Positions 1 through 5,811 of a DNA stretch of 64,000 nucleotides are shown piece by piece. Positions within the stretch are counted from its first letter, which is position 1. The number at the start of each line of letters is the position of its first letter. The notes under the pieces are model-generated. The model had not been told where the DNA came from. It searched no databases and was given only the letters and a program-made list of their open reading frames with translations. Both the position numbers and the translations under genes were made by a program. Source of the stretch: Palsa-506 sp963836355 (GTDB taxonomy: Bacteria > Actinomycetota > Actinomycetes > Streptosporangiales > Streptosporangiaceae); NCBI GenBank assembly GCA_963836355.1, contig CAWIJO010000028.1, positions 124,001-188,000 of the forward strand, written 5' to 3'.

Positions 1-298
1 TCAGCTGAGCCACCTTGCTCATCTCCAGCTCCAGCACCCGGCGCCCGTTGACCACCCGGCAGCCGTGGGACTCCAGCCAGCTGAGCAGGCCGCGGGTCAG
101 GTCCTTCGCGTGCGGGTGCCCCCTGGTATGGGCTGACGCGCTCATCCGGGACCAGAACACCCCGTCCGGCGGCACCGCGCCGAGATCGAGCACGCCGTCG
201 CCGGCCAGCCACTGCTCGTGCGGCACGCCCGCAGCGTCGAACGCGGCCGCCAGCGGCGCGTACCAGTCCGGGTTCTCGTGGATGACGTAGACCTTCAC
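1..298 (-). CDS. ATP-grasp (RimK/glutathione synthase-like) ligase, N-terminal fragment
   Basis: The leftward gene starts with GTG at 298 and runs off the left edge, so only about 99 N-terminal residues are present. The start reads VKVYVIHENPDWYAPLAAAF and the fragment goes on through FWSRMSASAHTRGH to a VVNGRRVLELEMSK stretch. A Rossmann-like pre-ATP-grasp domain, a conserved 'R.S.S' segment and 'NG...LE.SK' are the pattern of RimK-type glutamate ligases and glutathione synthase-like ATP-grasp enzymes, which join a carboxylate to an amine at the cost of ATP. The ATP-binding and catalytic part lies outside the window, so substrate and family assignment are inference. It is separated by 84 nt from the aminotransferase gene to its right, which reads in the same direction. 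Confidence 0.55.
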   Translation of the reverse strand, partial: MKVYVIHENPDWYAPLAAAFDAAGVPHEQWLAGDGVLDLGAVPPDGVFWSRMSASAHTRGHPHAKDLTRGLLSWLESHGCRVVNGRRVLELEMSKVAQL

Positions 299-382
299 CG
301 GGCCAGCGTAATCACCGCGAGCCGGATCAGCGCAGGCCGCAGCCGACCAGGCCCGGAGGATCCGTTAATAATCTGAAGTCAG

Positions 383-1459
383 CTAGTGCCGCCGCGGGTA
401 CCCGCGCGCGACGGCCAGCAGCGCGTCATTGGCCTCTTCGCCGCCGACCGTGATCCGCGCGCCTTCGGTACCGAACGGCCGGATGCTGATCCCCTCGCGC
501 TCGCAGGCAGCCGCGAACCCGGCCGTGTCGTCGCCGAGTGGCAGCCAGACGAAGTTGGCCTCGGTCGGCGGCACCGTCCAGCCCTGCGCGAGCAGTTCGC
601 CGCGGACCCGGTCGCGCTCCTTCACCACCGCGTCCACCCGGTCGAGCAGTTCGCTCTCGGCGGCCAGCGAGGCGATGGCGGCGGCCTGGGCGATGGCGTT
701 CACGGTGAACGGCAGCATCGTCTTGCGGGCGGCAGCGGCTACCTGCTGGTGCGCCACCATGAAGCCGACCCGCAAGCCGGCCAGCCCGTATGCCTTGGAG
801 AACGTGCGGAGCACGGCGACGTTGGGCCGGTCGCGGTACAGGCTAAGCCCGTCCGGCACATCGCCGTCCCGCACGTACTCCCGGTAGGCCTCGTCGAGTA
901 TTACCAGGCAGTCGGCCGGCACCCGGTCCAGGAAAGCCGTCAGCGCGGCCCTTTGCACGACCGTGCCGGTCGGGTTGTTCGGGTTGCAGATGAAGATCAT
1001 CCTGGTCTGCGCGGTGATCGCGCCGGCCATCGCGGCCAGGTCATGCGCCTGGTTGCTGAGCGGCACCCGCACCGAGACGGCCCCGGCCAGGTCGACCAGC
1101 AGCGGATAGGCCTCGAACGAGCGCCAGGCGTAGATGATCTCCGCGCCCGGCTCGCCGGCCGCCTCAAGCAGCTGCCCGGTCACCCCCACGGAGCCGCAGC
1201 CGACCGCGACGTGCGCGCCCGGCACGGCGAACCGGCTCGCGATCGCGTCGGTCAGCGCCGCCGCGCCGTTATCCGGGTACCGGTTGACCTGCCCGGCCAC
1301 GGCGGCGATGGCCTCGACCACCGAGGGCAGCGGACCGAACGGGGACTCGTTGGACGATAGCTTGTACGACCTGCCGTCCGGCCCGGCCGGGATGCGGCCC
1401 GGCTGGTAGGGCGCGAACCGGTCCAGGATCGAGCGGAAGCGGGGGGAGCTTTCGGACAC
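383..1459 (-). CDS. pat: Aromatic/histidinol-phosphate aminotransferase (PLP fold type I)
   Basis: A 358-residue PLP-dependent aminotransferase of the HisC/Pat group, which swaps an amino group between histidinol phosphate or aromatic amino acids and 2-oxoglutarate. Visible landmarks are LSSNESPFGPLPSV near residue 34, NRYPD near 59, the AWRSFEAYP block at 111-119, CNPNNPTG at 158-165, the PLP-contacting LDEAY at 188-192, and FSKAYGLAGLR at 220-230, where K222 should form the Schiff base. The WRSFEAYP block favours the aromatic aminotransferase (Pat/HisC2) branch over biosynthetic HisC, and there are no other his genes nearby. The GTG start at 1459 has a strong AGGAGG ribosome site about 6 nt upstream. 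Length is normal for the family. Confidence 0.88.
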   Translation of the reverse strand: MSESSPRFRSILDRFAPYQPGRIPAGPDGRSYKLSSNESPFGPLPSVVEAIAAVAGQVNRYPDNGAAALTDAIASRFAVPGAHVAVGCGSVGVTGQLLEAAGEPGAEIIYAWRSFEAYPLLVDLAGAVSVRVPLSNQAHDLAAMAGAITAQTRMIFICNPNNPTGTVVQRAALTAFLDRVPADCLVILDEAYREYVRDGDVPDGLSLYRDRPNVAVLRTFSKAYGLAGLRVGFMVAHQQVAAAARKTMLPFTVNAIAQAAAIASLAAESELLDRVDAVVKERDRVRGELLAQGWTVPPTEANFVWLPLGDDTAGFAAACEREGISIRPFGTEGARITVGGEEANDALLAVARGYPRRH

Positions 1460-1512
1460 CGTTGTCCTCCTGGGCTTGTCCTCCTGGCTTGTCCTGCGGG
1501 CGCCAGTCCAGG

Positions 1513-2034
1513 CTACTCGCCAGTCATTGATTCGAACGCAGCGCTGAACGCGGCCAGCAGCTGGTCACTGAACAGCACGAAGCGAACCTCGTCGAGCTGC
1601 GGGCCCGGCTGGCGCACGGCAGCGACGGCGACCCGGGCGGCGTCGTCGGCCGGCCAGCCGTAGGCTCCGGCGGATATCGCCGGAAACGCCACCGTCAGGG
1701 CGCCAAGTTCGCCGGCTACCCGCAGCGACTCGCTGTAACAGGAGGCCAGCACCGCCGAGCGGTCCTGCCCCGGAGCGTAGACGGGGCCGACGGTGTGGAT
1801 CACCCACCGGGCAGGCAGCCCACCAGCGGTCGTCGCGACCGCCTGGCCGGCTGGCAGGCCGCCGGCGTACGGCCCGGCGCGCAGCGCGCGGCAGGCTGCC
1901 AGGATGGCGGGGCCGCCGCGCCGGTGAATCGCGCCATCGACGCCGCCGCCGCCGAGCAGCGACGAGTTCGCGGCGTTGACGACCGCGTCCACCCGCTGCC
2001 CGGTGATGTCGCCACGGACGATGGTGAGCCTCAC
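1513..2034 (-). CDS. Macrodomain protein, probable (O-acetyl-)ADP-ribose deacetylase
   Basis: A 173-residue single-domain macro protein. The GTG start at 2034 was chosen because the conserved fold begins directly there (VRLTIVRGDITGQRVDAVVN). Diagnostic features are VNAANSSLLGGGGVDGAIHRRGG (residues about 19-41, the ADP-ribose-binding and catalytic Asn/Asp region), WVIHTVGPVY, and FPAISAGAYGWP (distal ribose/phosphate loop). Family members hydrolyse O-acetyl-ADP-ribose or remove ADP-ribose from acidic residues; which of these applies cannot be read from sequence. The reading frame stays open far upstream, antisense to blaI, but that extension has no similarity to anything and is taken as chance in GC-rich DNA. 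It is divergent from the blaI-like gene, with 100 nt between. Confidence 0.88.
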   Translation of the reverse strand: MRLTIVRGDITGQRVDAVVNAANSSLLGGGGVDGAIHRRGGPAILAACRALRAGPYAGGLPAGQAVATTAGGLPARWVIHTVGPVYAPGQDRSAVLASCYSESLRVAGELGALTVAFPAISAGAYGWPADDAARVAVAAVRQPGPQLDEVRFVLFSDQLLAAFSAAFESMTGE

Positions 2035-2134
2035 TCCGGTGAGCCTAGCTCCCAGGGCCCGGCGGCGCGGCTGCGCGGCCTGCCCGGCTTTAACGGGTCT
2101 ACTCAGGGCCGGCCCGCGCGGGTAAAGTGGCGCC

Positions 2135-2671
2135 GTGAACCGGCTCGGCGAACTCGAACGCGCCATCATGGATGTGCTCTGGGAATCTCCCGAGCCACTG
2201 ACGGTCCGCCAGGTCAGCGGGCAGCTGACCGAGCGGGACCTGGCCCACACCACGGTGATGACCGTGCTCGACCGACTGGCTAAGAAGGGCTTCGCGCGGC
2301 GCGGGCGAGACGGCCGCGCATGGCGATACCGCGCCGCGGAGAGCCGGGAAGCGTATGTCACCGAGCTGATGCTGCACGCGCTTGACCAGACTGGTGACCG
2401 GCAGGCGGCGCTAGCCCGCTTCGTCCGCAGCGTGTCAGGCGCGGAGGCCCGGGCGCTGCGCCGGGCGCTGGAGGCACTCGACCGCTCAGACCAGGCCAGC
2501 AGGACGGTCGGGCCGCCAGATCCGGTCGGCCCGGCCGATTCCGCAGAAGTACCGGCCGACTCCGCAGAAGTACCGGCCGACTCCGCAGAAGTACCGGCCG
2601 ACTCCGCAGAAGTACCGGCCGACTCCGCAGAAGTACCGGCCGATTCCGCAGAAGTAACCGTCAAGGGCTGA
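2135..2671 (+). CDS. BlaI/MecI-type winged-helix repressor with a 7-residue repeat tail
   Basis: A 178-residue regulator. Residues 1-115 form the penicillinase-repressor winged helix (LGELERAIMDVLWESPEPLT at the start, then HTTVMTVLDRLAKKGFARR as the recognition/wing region). The last 50 residues are an unusual tail of six PADSAEV-type repeats. BlaI proteins repress a target operon as dimers and are inactivated when cut by a partner membrane peptidase. Here the partner is very likely the M56 gene 6 nt downstream. No beta-lactamase gene is adjacent, so the pair probably controls something else. GTG start at 2135. The acidic tail is not part of the family fold and is encoded by a perfect minisatellite. 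Confidence 0.87.
   Translation: MNRLGELERAIMDVLWESPEPLTVRQVSGQLTERDLAHTTVMTVLDRLAKKGFARRGRDGRAWRYRAAESREAYVTELMLHALDQTGDRQAALARFVRSVSGAEARALRRALEALDRSDQASRTVGPPDPVGPADSAEVPADSAEVPADSAEVPADSAEVPADSAEVPADSAEVTVKG
2531..2656 (+). repeat. 21-nt tandem array, 6 copies, in blaI-like gene
   Basis: Six head-to-tail copies of a 21-nt unit (CCGGCCGACTCCGCAGAAGT followed by A), differing only by C/T at one position in the first and last copies. Each unit adds seven residues (PADSAEV) to the C-terminus of the regulator. The near-identity of the copies suggests recent expansion. Confidence 0.97.
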
Positions 2672-2677
2672 CCACAG

Positions 2678-3625
2678 GTGTCCCCTGCAGTCCTGATCCT
2701 CGTCGTGGTCGCGGCAGGCAGCATCCCGGCCGCGTCCGCGCTTGCCTCGGCTAGCTGGCCCGGCCGGTCACCGGCAGCGGCGATCCTGCTCTGGCAGGCG
2801 CTGGGCCTTGGCTGGGGGCTCGCCGCGGTAGGGGCGCTAGCCGGCCTGGGCGCGCAGCCGGGGCCGGGAGCGGTCGGCCTGGGGCACCCGGGGATGATCC
2901 GGGCGGCGCTGGCGGTCGCGGTGCGCGGCACGGCGTTCCGGCCGGGGCCGGCTGGCCTGCTGGACGGCCTGCGGCTGGCGTCCGTTGGCGCCGCGGTGGT
3001 GCTGCTCGCGCTGCTCTGCTGGGTGCTGGTGGCCGCGTTCGCGGCGGTGCTGCGCGCTCGCCGGCGGCACCGGGACCTGCTCACGCTGCTGGCACACGGC
3101 GACCCCAAGGTACCGGGCGCGCTCGTGGTGGATCACCCGGCTGCGACCGCCTACTGCGTGCCCGGCCTCCGGTCGCGGATCGTGATCAGCGCGGGCACGC
3201 TCGAGCTGCTCGACCAGGCCGAACTCGCCGCCGTGCTCGCGCACGAACGGGCGCATCTGCGGGAACGGCACGATCTGGTGCTGCTGCCGTTCATCGCGCT
3301 GCTGCGGGCGTTCCACTGGTCCGCGGTCGCCCGCCGGGCCGCGGGCGCGGTGGCGCTGCTGGTCGAGATGCTGGCCGACGACCATGCGTTGCGGCATCGC
3401 CCGGCCAGGGAACTAGCGACGGCGCTGATCCGGGTCGGCGCCGCGGGATCGCCGGTGCCATCCGGTGCGCTCGCTATTAGTGACGGTTCCGGTGAAGTAG
3501 CAGTCCGCGTCGCCCGGCTGCTCCGGCCGGCGCCAGGGCTGCCGGCGCCGGTGCTCGCGCTCGTCTGCGGCGCGGCCGGCCTGCTTGTGGCCGTTCCCGC
3601 CGCGCTCCTGCTCACTTCCTTCTGA
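2678..3625 (+). CDS. M56-family (BlaR1/MecR1-like) membrane metallopeptidase
   Basis: A 315-residue integral membrane zinc peptidase. Hydrophobic helices lie near residues 3-25, 38-58, 100-125 and at the C-terminus (PVLALVCGAAGLLVAVPAALLL). The cytosolic catalytic site is VLAHERAHLRERHD (HExxH, residues about 187-200) with a later EMLADDHALR segment that may supply the third zinc ligand. M56 proteins cut their cognate BlaI repressor. There is no C-terminal penicillin-binding sensor domain, so this is the short actinobacterial form and its signal is unknown. GTG start, 6 nt after the blaI-like stop, so the two are one transcript. The gene ends in an imperfect 10-nt triplication that spans the stop codon (about 3618-3647). 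Confidence 0.85.
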   Translation: MSPAVLILVVVAAGSIPAASALASASWPGRSPAAAILLWQALGLGWGLAAVGALAGLGAQPGPGAVGLGHPGMIRAALAVAVRGTAFRPGPAGLLDGLRLASVGAAVVLLALLCWVLVAAFAAVLRARRRHRDLLTLLAHGDPKVPGALVVDHPAATAYCVPGLRSRIVISAGTLELLDQAELAAVLAHERAHLRERHDLVLLPFIALLRAFHWSAVARRAAGAVALLVEMLADDHALRHRPARELATALIRVGAAGSPVPSGALAISDGSGEVAVRVARLLRPAPGLPAPVLALVCGAAGLLVAVPAALLLTSF

Positions 3626-3701
3626 GCGCTTCTGGGCGCTCTGGGCGTTTCTTCCGGTTCCTTCCGGGCACTTCTGGGGCGCAGAAGCATCCGGCCAGTC
3701 G

Positions 3702-4433
3702 TTAGTCCGCGATGCGGATCCGCAGGCGGCGGAAGCCCTTGCCCTTATTCTCGATCTTGACGACCTCGATCCGGCCGATCTGGCTGGTGGTAGCCACGTG
3801 CGTGCCGCCGTCGGCCTGCTGGTCAAGCCCGACGATGTCGATGATGCGGACCTCAGGCACATCCGGCGGGACTAGGTTGGTCGCGGTGCGGATGATGTCC
3901 GGAATGGCGAAGGCCTCCGCGCGCGGCAGTACCCGGACGTCAATACGCCGTCCGGCGGCGATCTCCTTGTTGCAGGCCGACTCGACTGCCTCCTTGAAGC
4001 CGGGTGGGACTGCCGGGAGGTCGAAGTCCATCCTGGCCGCATAGGGCTCCATGTTCCCGCCGGTGACCAGCGAGCCGAAGTCCCTGAACACGACGCCGCA
4101 AAGCACATGCAGGCCCGAGTGCGTGCGCATCAGCGCGGTCCGCCGCTCGTCTGCCAGTGCGCCGCGCACGGCGGTGCCAGGCGGCGGGACCGGGTCGCCG
4201 TCAGCCGGGATCAGGTACAGATCATCGCCCTTGCGCGCGCCCGCGATGCCCGTCTGCACGCCTCCCCAGAGCAAGACACCATGATCTGGCGGCTGGCCGC
4301 CGCCGCCAGGATAGAACGCCGACCGGTCGAGCACGATGCCGTCCGGCGACGCCGCGAGAACCACGGCCTCCCATTCGCGCAGGGTCTGGTCAGCTAGCTC
4401 AAGCCGGTGCGTTCGCCACTGAGTCTCGCTCAC
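3702..4433 (-). CDS. alaX: Alanyl-tRNA editing hydrolase, AlaX type
   Basis: A 243-residue stand-alone homologue of the AlaRS editing domain, which hydrolyses mischarged Ser- or Gly-tRNA(Ala). It has the N-terminal AlaX barrel (DRSAFYPGGGGQPPDHG, residues 37-53), the first zinc pair in MRTHSGLHVL (HxxxH, about 102-111), and the distal zinc/substrate block QQADGGTHVATTSQIG (about 205-220). In the second site the canonical Cys before the His is not evident: the block has D-G-G-T-H. The length agrees with AlaX-M/-L forms. GTG start at 4433, 35 nt after the M56 gene's neighbourhood on the opposite strand; the two genes converge. It probably acts with AlaRS and DtD (9.3 kb) in translation quality control. 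Confidence 0.87.
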   Translation of the reverse strand: MSETQWRTHRLELADQTLREWEAVVLAASPDGIVLDRSAFYPGGGGQPPDHGVLLWGGVQTGIAGARKGDDLYLIPADGDPVPPPGTAVRGALADERRTALMRTHSGLHVLCGVVFRDFGSLVTGGNMEPYAARMDFDLPAVPPGFKEAVESACNKEIAAGRRIDVRVLPRAEAFAIPDIIRTATNLVPPDVPEVRIIDIVGLDQQADGGTHVATTSQIGRIEVVKIENKGKGFRRLRIRIAD

Positions 4434-4456
4434 GGGCCATGAGCCTAGTGGGTTGC

Positions 4457-4801
4457 CTACCAGGGGCCGTACGGACCCTGTCGCGTCGACCCGCCGTTAA
4501 ATCCCCTGACCCGAGGCCGGACGTCGGTGAGGTAGACCGCTGCCGCGACGAAAGCTGCCACGGACAAGATGCCGATGGCCGCGAAGCCTGTGCTTGCCGC
4601 AGTGCCAAGGCCGATCGCGGTGGCGACGCCAAGGATGATCAGCCACAATGGCTTGGTCTGCTTGCTGGCCGCCACGAACGCCTGCGAAGGCCGGCGGAGA
4701 GCGTCGATGAATGCCCATGCCTCGACGACGAATGCGGCAATGGCCAGCACTTCGAAGAGCCAGGTGAGCGCCGAGTACGCGCCCGGGTTGCTGAAAATCA
4801 C
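4457..4801 (-). CDS. DUF2516 family small membrane protein
   Basis: A 114-residue protein of the actinobacterial DUF2516 family. Three hydrophobic spans are visible (about residues 12-35, 50-66 and 72-92), with a conserved EAWAFIDALRRPSQAF segment after the first and a short Gly/Pro tail ending QGPYGPW. Function is unknown. GTG start at 4801, only 4 nt after the stop of the XRE regulator, so the two genes are co-transcribed; this regulator-DUF2516 pair is a common actinobacterial arrangement. Confidence 0.85.
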   Translation of the reverse strand: MIFSNPGAYSALTWLFEVLAIAAFVVEAWAFIDALRRPSQAFVAASKQTKPLWLIILGVATAIGLGTAASTGFAAIGILSVAAFVAAAVYLTDVRPRVRGFNGGSTRQGPYGPW

Positions 4802-4805
4802 GATG

Positions 4806-5348
4806 TCAGGCTATCGGCTGGCGGCCCTGCTCGGAACCATTCGCTTCCGCGCCGCCCGGCCGGCCAGGGCCGCATCTCCGGAATGCTCCGTCAGGCCAGG
4901 CGGGCTCCGTCAGGCCGGCGGGCTCCGTCAGGCCGGCGGGCTCCGTCAGGCCGGCGGGCTCCGTCAGGCCGGCGTGCTCCGTCAGGCCGGCATCGCCTGT
5001 TCCCGCAGCCAGCGCCGCCTCCCTGCGGAACGACTCATAGAGCTGCACCAGCATCTGCTTCTGCCGCTCCGTCAGCTCAGGATCGGCGAGTACCACGCTC
5101 GGGACGCTAACGTGTGGCCGGTCTTCCAGGATCCCGGACTGGACGTACAGTGCCTCGGCCGAGATCCGCAGGCCCTTCGCGATTTGCTGCAGTAGGTCCG
5201 CGCTCGGCTTGCGCAGCCCCCGCTCGATCTGGCTCAGATACGGATTGGACACGCCCGCGATCTGGGCGAGCTGGCGGATGGAGAGCTTGGCTTGCTCACG
5301 CTGCTCGCGAACGAAGCTACCTATCGAGCTGACGATTTCCGGGCTCAT
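4806..5348 (-). CDS. XRE-family helix-turn-helix regulator with repeat tail
   Basis: A 180-residue protein whose residues 6-70 form a Cro/C1-type helix-turn-helix (VREQREQAKLSIRQLAQIAG, then SNPYLSQIERGLRKPS). This is followed by a helical stretch (ALYVQSGIL...LTERQKQMLVQLYESFRREA) typical of the actinobacterial regulator found next to DUF2516. From about residue 120 the protein becomes six AGLTEP repeats and then a Gly/Pro/Arg-rich end. The last repeat carries a one-base insertion at 4898, so the final 30 residues are read in a frame different from the one the array implies. ATG start with GGGAGA just upstream. Target operon unknown; autoregulation with DUF2516 is plausible. Confidence 0.87.
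   Translation of the reverse strand: MSPEIVSSIGSFVREQREQAKLSIRQLAQIAGVSNPYLSQIERGLRKPSADLLQQIAKGLRISAEALYVQSGILEDRPHVSVPSVVLADPELTERQKQMLVQLYESFRREAALAAGTGDAGLTEHAGLTEPAGLTEPAGLTEPAGLTEPAWPDGAFRRCGPGRPGGAEANGSEQGRQPIA
4885..4993 (-). repeat. 18-nt tandem array (6 copies, one of 19 nt) in XRE regulator gene
   Basis: Copies begin at 4885, 4904, 4922, 4940, 4958 and 4976 on the plus strand (unit GCTCCGTCAGGCCGGCGG). The copy at 4885 has an extra A at 4898, making it 19 nt and shifting the reading frame of the regulator's tail. The array encodes AGLTEP repeats. Confidence 0.96.
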
Positions 5349-5811
5349 TCTCCCAGTCTCGCTACCAGCACCGCCGCTGGCAAACTCCGTCTCGACCGCT
5401 CAGGCCATCAAGTCACGCCAGTCACACCGGTCACGCGATTCGGCTGACAAGCCGGATCGCGATCCGGCCGGCCAGCCTCCTGACGTCAGCCGGTGCTGAT
5501 TGCCGCCACGATCTCCCTACGCTCCCGGCGAGGCAGCCGGCGCACCACCGGCAAATCGCCAGCACCCCGCGGACCAGCACCCCGCGGACCAGCACCCCGC
5601 GGACCAGCACCCCGCGGACCAGCACCCCGCGGACCAGCACCCCGCGGACCAGCACCCCGTACCCCCATTGACAGATGGCGCAGTTATCGAAAATTCTGAC
5701 GGATTATTTCTCGGACGGGGGCAGACAGAGGCCATTTTGTCAGCGGCTGACGATATCTTTGGCGATGAAGGCCAATTCAGCAGGTCATGACCGGGGAGGG
5801 AGGAAGAGCCG
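5349..5811. other. 463-nt interval without a confident gene
   Basis: This interval lies between the divergent XRE regulator and the HNH gene. It holds the 15-nt array at 5560-5660 and, near its right end, lower-GC DNA (about 5690-5800) that may include the HNH promoter; the HNH ribosome site is GGGAGGGAGGAAGAG just before 5812. A 96-codon frame (TTG at 5500 to 5790) crosses the array as PADQH repeats, but it has no ribosome site and no recognisable domain, so it is not called. Confidence 0.6.
5560..5660 (+). repeat. 15-nt tandem array, 6 full copies plus a partial one
   Basis: Perfect head-to-tail copies of CAGCACCCCGCGGAC begin at 5560, 5575, 5590, 5605, 5620 and 5635, with a truncated seventh at 5650. 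It is intergenic, upstream of the HNH gene. There are no spacers, so it is not a CRISPR array. All six frames across it stay open because the unit is a multiple of three. Confidence 0.97.

Noticed and set aside
1513..3108. 531-codon leftward frame covering the macrodomain gene and the antisense of blaI/M56
   Set aside because: Only the part left of 2034 matches a known fold. The rest is antisense to well-supported genes, is repeat-driven (GTSAESA-like translation of the blaI array) and is expected in high-GC DNA.
2135..3625. Beta-lactam resistance regulatory pair
   Set aside because: BlaI and M56 proteins are present, but the M56 protein lacks the penicillin sensor domain and no beta-lactamase or mecA gene is adjacent.
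5560..5660. Possible CRISPR array
   Set aside because: The 15-nt units abut directly with no spacers, and no cas genes are present.
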